Under the pieces are notes generated by a model. It had not been told where the DNA came from. It did not search any database and worked only from the letters and a program-made list of their open reading frames with translations. From Bacteroidota bacterium (lineage in GTDB: Bacteria; Bacteroidota; Bacteroidia; UKL13-3): a stretch of 41,191 nt of DNA. The stretch is taken from NCBI GenBank assembly GCA_947446605.1, contig CANFHJ010000009.1, positions 1 through 41,191 on the forward strand, given 5' to 3'. Made by a program: the position numbers and the translations under genes. This document shows, one piece after another, positions 1-8,722 of this stretch. How positions within the stretch are numbered: the first letter of the stretch is position 1; each line of letters opens with the position of its first letter.

Positions 1-336
<336 letters not shown>

Positions 337-346
337 TTAAATTGGT

Positions 347-373
347 AAGTCCCGCATTAAAAATGCGGGACTT
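347..373 (+). terminator. Hairpin after the thiolase gene, probable terminator
   Basis: Perfect 11-bp inverted repeat, AAGTCCCGCAT / ATGCGGGACTT, with a five-base TAAAA loop, starting 11 bases after the thiolase stop codon. The GC-rich arm fits an intrinsic terminator, but it is followed by CCTTAATAAAT rather than a clean T run, so termination may be partial and allow some read-through into the gene at 394. Confidence 0.6.
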
Positions 374-393
374 CCTTAATAAATCTATAGCCA

Positions 394-1254
394 ATGAGAC
401 CATTTAAATTTTTGTTGATCCTATTGTTGTTTACAACGCAATTGCGTGCACAAAAAATTGATAGTCTTGCTATGGATTCACTGCGCGATTTTGAAGTGCG
501 TTTAAGTGGATTGAGTTATAATATGGTGCGCAATTTTGATGAGGAAATGCGCATTACCTCGGGTAAGAATTTTATTCGTCAAATGGGCAGGGCACTAAGG
601 GTAAATAATTCTTATTACTACCCATTTGATTCTTTGAAGAACCTGATGATCCTGCATTCGCCCGATGATATGTTCCGCATTTTTACTTGGAACGTGGCTA
701 CCAATGATGAGAAATTTAGGTATTTTGGGGTGATCCAAATGAACCCAAAGGCATTGGCTAAATTGAATAAAAAGGAATTGCTTTATGAAAACTTTTATCC
801 ATTAATTGACAGAAGTGATAGCATTGATAATTTCCTATTTAGAGAGGTAGATGCCAATCATTGGTTTGGGGCAGCCTATTATAAAATTCTAAAAACCACT
901 TATAAAAAAGTAGATTATTATACCTTATTGGGTTGGGATGGCGCTGGTCCAGAAACAAACAGAAAAGTAGCAGATGTATTGCGTTTTAAAGATGGCAAGC
1001 CTTTGTTTGGTGCGCCTATTTTTGATTTAAAACGCAAAGCAAAATTTTGCAGAATGGTATTTGAATTTAATAACCAAGCCACTATGGCACTGCGTTACGA
1101 TGAAAAGCGTAAGTATTTAATCTACGAAAATATAGTTCCTGATAAACCAGATAATGCAGCATTTTTTGAGCATTATTACCCAGATGGTAGCTTTGATTAC
1201 CTTATTTGGAAAAATGGCATTTGGGAGAAGCAAAAAGGCTTCTTAGAAAATTAA
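394..1254 (+). CDS. Secreted protein of unknown function (286 aa)
   Basis: I do not recognise a named family. Residues 1-19 form a clear signal peptide (basic start, run of Leu, LRAQ cleavage region), so the product is exported to the periplasm or beyond. The mature part is mixed alpha/beta, rich in aromatic residues, with motifs such as LGWDGAGPETNRK (about residues 188-200) and a C-terminal YYPDGSFDYLIWKNGIWE segment. There is no sorting domain, lipobox or membrane segment. It starts with ATG 20 bases after the upstream hairpin. Its TAA stop abuts the stop codon of the convergent sua5 gene without a spacer. Confidence 0.8.
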   Translation: MRPFKFLLILLLFTTQLRAQKIDSLAMDSLRDFEVRLSGLSYNMVRNFDEEMRITSGKNFIRQMGRALRVNNSYYYPFDSLKNLMILHSPDDMFRIFTWNVATNDEKFRYFGVIQMNPKALAKLNKKELLYENFYPLIDRSDSIDNFLFREVDANHWFGAAYYKILKTTYKKVDYYTLLGWDGAGPETNRKVADVLRFKDGKPLFGAPIFDLKRKAKFCRMVFEFNNQATMALRYDEKRKYLIYENIVPDKPDNAAFFEHYYPDGSFDYLIWKNGIWEKQKGFLEN

Positions 1255-2211
1255 TTAATTTTTTGCAGCCCGCGAAAGCCTATCGTTGATGGCTCTTCCA
1301 AGGTGTTGGTTCGGAAAAGATTCTGCTATAATAATTTTTACTTGGCATTTTTCGGCCATTTTTAAAGCGGCAAATAGCTTTTGTGCGGCTTCCTCTATAA
1401 TTCCTTCAGGAGATAAAATAAATTGATTTTGTGGCAGTAAATCAGGTTGGGCTTTTTGAAAACCTATAAAAGCAATTTCTGATTTGGCATACATTGAATA
1501 AAAATCTGCCGGTATTCCAATTCTTAGCGGTATGCTGGGTGCATAATGTTTGCTCAACATGCCTGGAGCCTCTGGATTTTCATTGTTGATGAGTTTACTC
1601 AAATCTAATTTTTGACCCAAAACATTTTCAATGGCTTCAATTGAAAGTCCGCCAAGGCGCAATAATTGAGGCTGCTCATTTACAAAAGAAACTATACTGG
1701 ATTCCAAACCAATTTCACATTCTCCTCCTTCTAAAACAGCGCCAATTTGTTCGCCCAATTGTTCTTCTACATGTTGGGCGGTGGTTGGACTCACTGTGCC
1801 CGATAAATTAGCGCTGGGTGCAGCCAAAGGAAAATCTAAACTACTTAATAATTGTAGGGTAAGGGCATGATTTGGAATGCGAATGGCCACGCTAGAATGT
1901 CCAGCCGTAACAATATCTGGCACCCAATTAGATTTTGACACTACAAAGGTTATTGGTCCTGGAGAAAAGGCTGCTGCAAGTTTCAGCGCTGCTGCAGGAA
2001 GTTCAATCCCCCATGCTTTGAAGCGTTCAAGTGAATTGCTGTGTAATATGAGTGGGTTAAATTGCGGCCTGTTTTTTACCTCATAAATTTGCGCAATGGC
2101 ATTACCATCAAAACCATTAGCTGCCAAGCCATAAACCGTTTCGGTTGGAATGGCCACTAATTGACCTTGGTTGAGCAAGGCAGCAGCATTGTGGTAATCG
2201 TGGATAATCAT
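1255..2211 (-). CDS. sua5: L-threonylcarbamoyladenylate synthase (Sua5/TsaC2 type)
   Basis: Makes threonylcarbamoyl-AMP from Thr, bicarbonate and ATP, the first step of N6-threonylcarbamoyladenosine (t6A) formation at tRNA position 37. Seen: the YrdC domain with PTETVYGLAANG near the N terminus, YEVKNRPQFNPLILH, then SVAIRIPNH and PLAAPSANLSG. At 318 aa it is long enough to include the extra C-terminal Sua5 domain (APGMLSKHYAP linker at about residue 215), which separates it from the short TsaC form. It is the last gene of a minus-strand run mtaB-mobA-hbd-sua5, but a terminator-like hairpin lies between hbd and sua5, with a TATTTTTG promoter-like element just before the ATG, so it may have its own promoter. 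Confidence 0.95.
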   Translation of the reverse strand: MIIHDYHNAAALLNQGQLVAIPTETVYGLAANGFDGNAIAQIYEVKNRPQFNPLILHSNSLERFKAWGIELPAAALKLAAAFSPGPITFVVSKSNWVPDIVTAGHSSVAIRIPNHALTLQLLSSLDFPLAAPSANLSGTVSPTTAQHVEEQLGEQIGAVLEGGECEIGLESSIVSFVNEQPQLLRLGGLSIEAIENVLGQKLDLSKLINNENPEAPGMLSKHYAPSIPLRIGIPADFYSMYAKSEIAFIGFQKAQPDLLPQNQFILSPEGIIEEAAQKLFAALKMAEKCQVKIIIAESFPNQHLGRAINDRLSRAAKN

Positions 2212-2218
2212 TGTCGTA

Positions 2219-2226
2219 CAAAAATA
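2219..2226 (-). promoter_or_regulatory. Promoter -7 element TATTTTTG for sua5
   Basis: Read on the minus strand this is TATTTTTG, an exact match to the Bacteroidota -7 consensus TAnnTTTG, ending 7 bases before the sua5 ATG. The best upstream TTG is about 23 bases away, slightly longer than the usual 19-21. If used, it would give a transcript with almost no 5' leader. Inference from pattern only. Confidence 0.4.
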
Positions 2227-2229
2227 GGC

Positions 2230-2264
2230 AAAAAAAAGACCTGCCTTCGCAAGTCTTTTTTTTT
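2230..2264 (-). terminator. Intrinsic terminator between hbd and sua5
   Basis: A run of 8 A, then a stem (GAC, one mismatch, TGC / GCA, mismatch, GTC, loop CTTC at 2238-2255), then a run of 9 T. On the minus strand it starts 12 bases past the hbd stop and ends in a T run, the classical layout. Because A and T runs flank the stem it could also work on the plus strand. Confidence 0.7.
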
Positions 2265-2276
2265 ATTGGTATTCGC

Positions 2277-3167
2277 TTAAGAATTAAACCTAGGCGATAC
2301 CACCAATTCTTTTGAACCAGGTGTATAAACATAAAAACCTTCGCCAGATTTAACGCCCAATATGCCTGCTGTAACCATGTTTACTAAAAGCGGACTAGGG
2401 GCATATTTGGTATCACCTAAGCCATCGTTTAATACATTCATAATTGCTAAGCAAACATCTAAACCAATAAAATCTGCCAATTGTAATGGTCCCATTGGGT
2501 GTGCCATTCCTAATTTCATAACAGTGTCAATTGATTCAACGTTACCCACACCGCTTTGCAAGCAAATGATGGCTTCATTGATCATGGGCATTAATATTCT
2601 ATTTGCAATAAAACCCGCATAATCATTGGCAATTGCAGGAACTTTTCCAATAGCTTTTGAAAGGTTCGAAATTTTTTCGCTTACTTCTTTTGATGTTTTG
2701 TATCCATTGATAATTTCTACCAGTTTCATTAATGGCACTGGGTTCATAAAGTGCATGCCAATTACTTGCTCTGGACGTTTGGTTACTGCAGCAATTTGGG
2801 TAATAGAAATAGAGGAGGTATTAGAAGCCAAAATGCAATGTGCTGGGGCAAACTCATCAATTTGTTTGAAAATCTCTAGTTTAATATTTTTGTTTTCGCT
2901 TGCTGCCTCAACAATTAAATCTGCCTGGGTGCAGGCTTCTTTTAAGTTTGTATAGGTGGTAATATTGGCTAGGGTAGCGGCTTTAAGCTCTTCGCTGATA
3001 CTGCCTTTGCTTACCATTCTATCCAAGTTTTTGCCAATGGTTTCAATGGCTTTTTTTAATTGTGCTTCGTTTACATCAATTAAATTTACTTGGTAATTGT
3101 TTTGGGCAAAAACATGCGCAATGCCATTGCCCATGGTGCCAGATCCTATTACAGTTATGTTCTTCAT
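2277..3167 (-). CDS. hbd: 3-hydroxybutyryl-CoA dehydrogenase
   Basis: NAD(P)-dependent oxidation/reduction of 3-hydroxyacyl-CoA, used in butyrate-type or beta-oxidation pathways. Seen: an N-terminal Rossmann motif, VIGSGTMGNGIAHVFA, then LIVEAASEN, ILASNTSSISIT, the family signature region GMHFMNPVPLMKLVEII with the catalytic His, and the C-terminal domain with NRILMPMINEA and HPMGPLQLADFIGLD. I place the start at the ATG giving MKNITVIG (296 aa), because homologues begin directly at the Rossmann strand; an in-frame ATG 21 bases upstream would add MPIISTH. It is followed by an intrinsic terminator. mobA lies 53 bases upstream on the same strand. Confidence 0.93.
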   Translation of the reverse strand: MKNITVIGSGTMGNGIAHVFAQNNYQVNLIDVNEAQLKKAIETIGKNLDRMVSKGSISEELKAATLANITTYTNLKEACTQADLIVEAASENKNIKLEIFKQIDEFAPAHCILASNTSSISITQIAAVTKRPEQVIGMHFMNPVPLMKLVEIINGYKTSKEVSEKISNLSKAIGKVPAIANDYAGFIANRILMPMINEAIICLQSGVGNVESIDTVMKLGMAHPMGPLQLADFIGLDVCLAIMNVLNDGLGDTKYAPSPLLVNMVTAGILGVKSGEGFYVYTPGSKELVVSPRFNS

Positions 3168-3220
3168 GTGTGTGCTAATGATTGGCAAAAGTAGAAAAGC
3201 AATTTTATAAAAAAAGGATT

Positions 3221-3805
3221 TTATTTAGCAAAACTTTCAAAGTCGGCCGGCGTATCAAAACTTTTAATAATTTTAGCCTCATTTGGTTCGACCCGAAATG
3301 GCTTTATACCCTTTAATATTTGCTGCAGCGAGTGCGTTCCTGCCCTATAAGCCTCCTCAATTAATTTCTTATTGGAAGGGTGGTAAACAGCCAAAACAGG
3401 TTCACTCATTTGGCTTTGTTTATTAAAATAACAAACGCTTTTATGGTTCGACCCAAATGCTGTTACTAATTTTTCAATGGCTGATTCATTGAGGTAGGGA
3501 TAATCGCAAGCCAATAGTAAAATAGCGGCGTTGGGGTATGCCTGCATGGCACTTAATAAACCTGTCATTGGACCTGCATTTTCAAATTGCATTTCATCAA
3601 AAATGAACTTGTTTGTTCCTTTAAAATTGGAGGCATGTGTGGCCTTGCAAGATAACAATACCTCCAAATTTAAATTTTGGCACAAACTGCTAAGGTATTG
3701 GTATTGCGGCGTTTTGTGGTACTTAAGTAAGGCTTTGTTTTTGCCCATGCGCAAACTTTCGCCGCCACATAAAATAACAGCAATAATAGGAGGTGTTTTT
3801 TGCAT
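3221..3805 (-). CDS. mobA: Molybdenum cofactor guanylyltransferase-like NTP transferase
   Basis: Seen: an N-terminal nucleotide-binding signature LCGGESLRMGKNKALL (about residues 12-27), the LLACDYPYL metal-binding Asp (about residues 97-105) and the EPVLAVYHPS segment, in a 194-residue protein of the usual MobA size. Known: MobA attaches GMP to molybdopterin in the cytoplasm to form the bis-MGD cofactor precursor. No other molybdenum cofactor gene is in the window, so a related NTP-transferase role cannot be excluded. ATG start, 11 bases downstream of mtaB on the same strand, so probably cotranscribed with it. Confidence 0.85.
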   Translation of the reverse strand: MQKTPPIIAVILCGGESLRMGKNKALLKYHKTPQYQYLSSLCQNLNLEVLLSCKATHASNFKGTNKFIFDEMQFENAGPMTGLLSAMQAYPNAAILLLACDYPYLNESAIEKLVTAFGSNHKSVCYFNKQSQMSEPVLAVYHPSNKKLIEEAYRAGTHSLQQILKGIKPFRVEPNEAKIIKSFDTPADFESFAK

Positions 3806-3816
3806 GAATATAATAG

Positions 3817-5121
3817 TTAAACCAAGATGCCTGCCAATTGCCCTTTTACCACCATATCGTGGTCTATTTCTTGTAATTTAAATGGCATAATTTCATTTAC
3901 CAAAGAAGGGTCGTAGGCCGTTTTTACTTTAATATAATTAGGCGTAAAGCCATGCATGGTATCGCCATCGTTTTCTATTTCCCAAAGCACGGGATAGGTT
4001 TTGCCTATATGTTGTTCATAGAAATGCCTGCGCTTTTTATCTGATAAAATATGCAGCATTTTACTACGTTCGTTGCGTTCTCTCAGTAAAACCTTGCCTG
4101 GCAATTTTTGCGCGGTGGTATTTGGACGTTCACTATAGGTGAATACATGTAAATACGAAATATCTAATTCGTTGAGGTAGTTGTAGGTTTCTAGAAAATG
4201 TTCCTTGGTTTCGCCAGGGTAACCTATTATTACATCAACGCCTATGCAGGCTTCGGGCATCAGTGCTTTTATTTTTTCAACTCTTGAAGTATACAATTGG
4301 GTTAAATATTTCCTACGCATGCTTTGCAACATTTCGTCGGAGCCAGATTGCAGAGGAATATGAAAATGAGGAACAATGGTTTTGCTTTTTGCCGTAAATT
4401 CTATGATTTCGTCGCTCAAAAGGTTTGGTTCAATGCTGCTAATACGCAAACGTTCTAGACCGTTTACCTGGTCCAAGGCTTGTAATAATTGAAAGAGGTT
4501 TTCTTTAGTGCCTGCGCCAAAATCGCCAGTATTTACGCCTGTTAACACAATTTCTTTGGTTCCTTGGGCAACAATTTCTTCTGCTTGTTTTACCACATTT
4601 GCAATGGTGTCGCTTCTGCTTTTTCCACGGGCTAATGGAATGGTGCAGAACGAACAAAAATAATCGCAGCCATCTTGTACTTTGAGGAAGGTTCGGGTTC
4701 TATCGCCAATAGAGTAGGAAGAGTGGTATTCTAAAACCTCCTTTATTTTGCCTTCTTTTATTTCTGCTTTGGCTTTTTTAGTACCATCGCCTATAAAATC
4801 TTGGATGTTGAATTTTTCTGCAGCTCCCAACACCAAATCAACGCCTTCAATATTGGCAATTTCCTGCGGTTTTAATTGCGCATAGCAGCCTATAATAGCC
4901 ACAAATGCAGTTGGATTATGGCGCAAAGCTTCCTTCACAATTTTGCGGCAACGCCTATCGGCATGGTCGGTAACCGAACAAGTATTAATAACATATACAT
5001 CTGCTCCTTCGTGGAATTCCACTTTTTGGTAGCCTTCTTCGCTTAATTTTCTGCCAATGGTAGAAGTTTCGGAGAAGTTGAGCTTACAGCCCAAGGTGTA
5101 AAATGCAAGTGTTTTCTGCAT
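3817..5121 (-). CDS. mtaB: tRNA t6A37 methylthiotransferase MtaB
   Basis: Radical SAM enzyme that converts t6A37 to ms2t6A37 in ANN-decoding tRNAs. Seen: the N-terminal UPF0004 domain, with TLGCKLNFSE and NTCSVTDHADRRCRK supplying cluster cysteines, followed by the radical SAM motif CDYFCSFC (C-x3-C-x2-C) at about residues 152-159, IPLARGKSRS, LTGVNTGDFG and a C-terminal TRAM-type region. Length (434 aa) and the TLGCKLN start are those of MtaB rather than MiaB or RimO. It heads the minus-strand run mtaB-mobA-hbd-sua5. The same cluster therefore encodes an enzyme for the first step (Sua5) and one for the last step (MtaB) of A37 modification. Confidence 0.95.
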   Translation of the reverse strand: MQKTLAFYTLGCKLNFSETSTIGRKLSEEGYQKVEFHEGADVYVINTCSVTDHADRRCRKIVKEALRHNPTAFVAIIGCYAQLKPQEIANIEGVDLVLGAAEKFNIQDFIGDGTKKAKAEIKEGKIKEVLEYHSSYSIGDRTRTFLKVQDGCDYFCSFCTIPLARGKSRSDTIANVVKQAEEIVAQGTKEIVLTGVNTGDFGAGTKENLFQLLQALDQVNGLERLRISSIEPNLLSDEIIEFTAKSKTIVPHFHIPLQSGSDEMLQSMRRKYLTQLYTSRVEKIKALMPEACIGVDVIIGYPGETKEHFLETYNYLNELDISYLHVFTYSERPNTTAQKLPGKVLLRERNERSKMLHILSDKKRRHFYEQHIGKTYPVLWEIENDGDTMHGFTPNYIKVKTAYDPSLVNEIMPFKLQEIDHDMVVKGQLAGILV

Positions 5122-5153
5122 GCCGCGAAGATAGGAGATTTTTTAATTTTATA

Positions 5154-5233
5154 CGCACCACCGCTCTTGAGCGGAAGGGTTTGGGCTTGAACCCTTGGCC
5201 AAAGCCCCTGGTTTTTAATTTTTTTTTGGTGCG
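5154..5233. repeat. Compact palindromic element with terminal inverted repeats (MITE/REP-like)
   Basis: An 80-base block in the intergenic space between mtaB and the phosphatase operon. The ends are perfect 7-bp inverted repeats, CGCACCA (5154-5160) and TGGTGCG (5227-5233). Inside are two further perfect stems in tandem: CCGCT/AGCGG (5161-5174) and AAGGGTT/AACCCTT (5175-5196). After these come GGC-CAAA-GCC and an A/T-rich tail. The loop of the second stem (GGGCTT) is complementary to AAGCCC downstream, so an alternative pairing exists. Folded as RNA it would be a closed multibranch structure. It is more GC-rich than its surroundings. Alternatives are a small structured RNA, a bidirectional terminator or a 5' leader of the operon. 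Confidence 0.5.
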
Positions 5234-5300
5234 ATTAAACTTTTTAATTAAAGATGAATCGAATGATTAGAATTCAAATTAATTTGATAATTATTGTCTA

Positions 5301-6974
5301 ATGAATAAATTTTCTTCAATGGCAGCTTTCCTTAAAAACATACCTGTGAAAGGGTGTTTTATTTTTCTCTTTTTGTTGTGTTTTCATAGCAACACACAAG
5401 CCCAAAACTATACTATTGTTTTGGGTCGGCCTACAGACAGTGCCATAACAATAAGTATTTTGTTTGATCAAAATGCGGATTATTACTTTAAATATGGAAC
5501 GCAAACAGGCAACTATCCCAATACTACAAGTGGCTATGTTGCTGCTGCAGGTATGCCAGATGAGCGTAATCTTTCTGGCTTGATTAGTAATACCAAATAC
5601 TATTATAAAGTCTATTATAAGGCAAGCGGCGCAAGCAATTACTTGGTATCAAATGAATATTCTTTTCAAACCTGCCGCGCCAAGGGAAGCACATTTACTT
5701 TTACATTAGAGGCCGATGAGCACCTTTATGATAAGAAAGGTGTGCAGAATATGTACCGGGTTACACTTGCAAATGAAGCGGCTGATAAGCCAGATTTTAT
5801 GATGACGTTGGGTGATATTTTTGGGGATGACCATACCCCAAACACCACCAATAATTTTGAAATGGATTCTTTGCACAAGGCTTATAGACCTTTTCTTGGT
5901 TCTATTTGCCATTCTGTTCCATTTTATGTTTGTTTAGGAAATCATGAGGGTGAAAAGAAATATTATTTATTAAAAAATCCGCCCAATAACATTGCTGTTT
6001 ATGGTACTTTGGCTAGAAAAAAATATTATCCAAACCCATATCCTAATGAGTTTTATACAGGTAATACCAATGCAGAATTATTTGGAATGGGTACGCCAGA
6101 AAACTATTATGCTTGGACATGGGGCGATGCATTATTTGTGGTTTTAGATGCTTATAGAGACGATAATGATACCACGCCTAAGCCGCATGGCTGGGATTGG
6201 ACATTGGGTTTACCACAATATACTTGGCTCAAAAATACTTTAGAGGGAAGCACTGCTAAGTACAAATTTGTTTTTGCGCATCATATCAGCGGAGAAAATA
6301 GGGGAGGTAAATTGGTTGCACCACTAAATGAATGGGGTGGATACCAAACTGTAGGTGGTCAATATAATTTCCCTACTTACAGGCCAGGTTGGGCAAAGCC
6401 AATTCATCAATTATTTGTAGACAACAAAGTAAATATTTTCTTTCAGGGGCATGATCATTTATACGCCCATGAAGAATTGGATAATGTGGTTTACCAGGAA
6501 GTTCCTATGGCTGCAGACTCTACTTACAATATTGGGATGTTGGCAAATGCAGATGCCTATACAAAAGATACCTTAGAGGGAACGGGCCATATACGCGTTA
6601 CGGTTTCGCCAGATTGCATTCAGGTAGATTTTGTTAGGGCTTATCTCCCGGCAGATACCGTTGGGGGAAAACACAGAAACGGAGAAATTGGCTTGACTTA
6701 TAAACTTGGCGCTTGTGCCAGTTCTGGCATTAACAATTTGAATAGTTTGCAACAATTAACAGTTTATCCTAATCCTGCTATGGATGAAATTCATTGGACT
6801 ATTCCTGATAACAGTTCTTTGATAAGTGCAAATTTGTTTAATTTAAATGGACAAGAATTGCTAAAAACAACTACCAATACATTAGATGTTTCGTCATTGG
6901 CAAATGGCATTTATATTCTAAAATTAGAAGCAGTTTCAGAAATAATTTCTCGGAAAATTGTGATTTCAAGGTGA
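5301..6974 (+). CDS. Secreted purple acid phosphatase-like metallophosphoesterase with T9SS tail
   Basis: Probably hydrolyses phosphate esters outside the cell or at its surface. Seen in order: signal peptide to about residue 35 (NTQAQ), an N-terminal fibronectin-III-like domain (about 38-125), then the dinuclear-metal motifs: D139-E-H141, G171-D172, GNHE at 213-216, His327-His328 and GHDH at 383-386. The C-terminal 70 residues start with VYPNPAMDE and end ANGIYILKLE...KIVISR, a type A T9SS sorting domain. The substrate is unknown. Purple acid phosphatases and alkaline phosphodiesterases share this fold. First gene of a five-gene plus-strand run; it overlaps the start of the next gene, a paralogue, by one base (TGATG). 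Confidence 0.9.
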   Translation: MNKFSSMAAFLKNIPVKGCFIFLFLLCFHSNTQAQNYTIVLGRPTDSAITISILFDQNADYYFKYGTQTGNYPNTTSGYVAAAGMPDERNLSGLISNTKYYYKVYYKASGASNYLVSNEYSFQTCRAKGSTFTFTLEADEHLYDKKGVQNMYRVTLANEAADKPDFMMTLGDIFGDDHTPNTTNNFEMDSLHKAYRPFLGSICHSVPFYVCLGNHEGEKKYYLLKNPPNNIAVYGTLARKKYYPNPYPNEFYTGNTNAELFGMGTPENYYAWTWGDALFVVLDAYRDDNDTTPKPHGWDWTLGLPQYTWLKNTLEGSTAKYKFVFAHHISGENRGGKLVAPLNEWGGYQTVGGQYNFPTYRPGWAKPIHQLFVDNKVNIFFQGHDHLYAHEELDNVVYQEVPMAADSTYNIGMLANADAYTKDTLEGTGHIRVTVSPDCIQVDFVRAYLPADTVGGKHRNGEIGLTYKLGACASSGINNLNSLQQLTVYPNPAMDEIHWTIPDNSSLISANLFNLNGQELLKTTTNTLDVSSLANGIYILKLEAVSEIISRKIVISR

Positions 6975-8689
6975 TGATTAGAAGAATTTTACTCCAATTA
7001 GTTTGTGTTTTTTTTCTTACAAATTCAAAAGCACAAACGGTTTTGCAATCCGAATTACTGGGAAGGCCAAGTAACTCGAGTGTATTGGTTCAAATGCATT
7101 TTTCTGATAGTGTGGAGGTTTTTGCAAAATACGGTAATTCGGCAGGCATCTATCCGAACCAAACTACATACATGCTTGTACCATCCGGAATGGTAGCCGA
7201 AATAATTATGAATGGATTACTAGCTGATACTAAATATTTTTATAGAATTTCTTATAGAAAACCTGGAGCTCCTAATTTCATTGAAAGGGCGGAGCATAGT
7301 TTCCACACCCAAAGAGTAAAAGGACAAACATTTACATTCACGGTTCAAGCAGATCCTCATTTGGATGCAAGCAGTGATTCTGCCTTGTATAGAATTGCAC
7401 TAAATAATCAATTATTGGATCAGCCTGATTTTATGATTGATTTGGGTGATTTTTTAATGACAGATAAACTTCGAAATAGTTCAAACGTAGTGCCCAGAGA
7501 TACCATTACTTATCGTGCAAAATTATTACGATCTTATTATGAAAGTATTGGACATAGTGTTCCAATATACATTGCACTTGGAAATCATGAAGGCGAAGCA
7601 GGCTGGTATAATGTGGGTGGAGCAAATAATATTGCTGTTTGGAATACTATTGATAGAAAGAAGTTTTTCCCAAATCCAATTCCAGATAATTTTTACACTG
7701 GTGATACCATTGCATACCCAAATGTTGGCATAAGGCAGGCAAACTATGCATGGACATGGGGAGATGCATTGTTTATTGTGGTTGATCCATATTGGTTTAC
7801 AAATCCAAAGCCAGATTCTTTAAATGGCTGGCGGTGGACGCTCGGTAAGCAGCAATATGATTGGCTGAAGACAACCTTAGAAAAAAGTAATGCTAGCTAC
7901 AAATTTGTTTTTTCTCACCAAATAATAGGAGGCGATCCTGAAGGGCGTGGTGGGGTAGAATATGCCAATTTATACGAATGGGGAGGTGAAAATAAAAATG
8001 GTGGCTATGCATTTGCCGCTAACAGACCTGGTTGGTATAAACCAATAAAAGATCTTCTAACAGAGCACCATGTCAACATATTTTTTCATGGGCATGATCA
8101 TTTTTTTGGAAAGCAACAAAAGGAATGTATGGTATACCAAGAAACACCCCAACCTAGTTTGCCACAATTTACAAATGCTTTGCAGGCGGCAACCTATGGT
8201 TATTTGGAGGGGCAAATATTGCCCAATTCTGGTCATTTACGCATCACAGTAAGTCCAGGAGGAATTCAAACCGATTATGTTAGAGCATATAAGCCTTCTA
8301 ACGAAACTGCAAACCGCCATAATCGAGATATTTCTGCTACCTATTTTATAGGAAAGGTAAACTGTTACGACTCTCTTACTGGACTAATTCCAACTTTATG
8401 GAATACAAATTATACGGATGAATTGGTTTATCCAAATCCATTTACAGCAGATGTGCAAATTGAATTTACCTTAAAAAATCCTGATGTATTAAATGTTGAT
8501 ATATTAGATTCCTATGGCAAATTGGTTCGAACCTTACTGAATAATAGTTCCGTTCCCACGGGTAGTTTTAGGATTCTTTGGGATGGAAAATCCACTGCAG
8601 GTGATGAGCTTCCTGCAGGTGTTTATTATTACAAAATAAACGGTAAATATTTGGGAAATGTAAGTGGGAAAATGCTAATAAATAGATAG
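6974..8689 (+). CDS. Second secreted purple acid phosphatase-like metallophosphoesterase with T9SS/FlgD-like tail
   Basis: Paralogue of the preceding gene, with the same order of parts: signal peptide (MIRRILLQLVCVFFLTNSKAQ), FN3-like domain (matching LLGRPSNSSVLVQMHF and KYGNSAGIYPN), then ADPH, LGD, GNHEGEA, SHQ and GHDH metal/phosphate motifs. The first His of the paired HH in the upstream paralogue corresponds here to SHQ, so the active sites are not identical. The C-terminal tail (YPNPFTADVQIEF ... WDGKSTAGDELPAGVYYYKI) is the FlgD-like variant of a type A sorting domain. I prefer the ATG at 6974, which forms a TGATG stop/start overlap with the upstream gene, over the GTG three bases earlier. 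Translational coupling of the two phosphatases is likely. Confidence 0.9.
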   Translation: MIRRILLQLVCVFFLTNSKAQTVLQSELLGRPSNSSVLVQMHFSDSVEVFAKYGNSAGIYPNQTTYMLVPSGMVAEIIMNGLLADTKYFYRISYRKPGAPNFIERAEHSFHTQRVKGQTFTFTVQADPHLDASSDSALYRIALNNQLLDQPDFMIDLGDFLMTDKLRNSSNVVPRDTITYRAKLLRSYYESIGHSVPIYIALGNHEGEAGWYNVGGANNIAVWNTIDRKKFFPNPIPDNFYTGDTIAYPNVGIRQANYAWTWGDALFIVVDPYWFTNPKPDSLNGWRWTLGKQQYDWLKTTLEKSNASYKFVFSHQIIGGDPEGRGGVEYANLYEWGGENKNGGYAFAANRPGWYKPIKDLLTEHHVNIFFHGHDHFFGKQQKECMVYQETPQPSLPQFTNALQAATYGYLEGQILPNSGHLRITVSPGGIQTDYVRAYKPSNETANRHNRDISATYFIGKVNCYDSLTGLIPTLWNTNYTDELVYPNPFTADVQIEFTLKNPDVLNVDILDSYGKLVRTLLNNSSVPTGSFRILWDGKSTAGDELPAGVYYYKINGKYLGNVSGKMLINR

Positions 8690-8722
8690 AAGTTAGTAAA
8701 CCATTTTTAATAAAATAATTTT

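Noticed and set aside
3168-3188. Longer hbd start (MPIISTH extension)
   Set aside because: Family members start at the Rossmann strand; the internal ATG at 3167 fits better.
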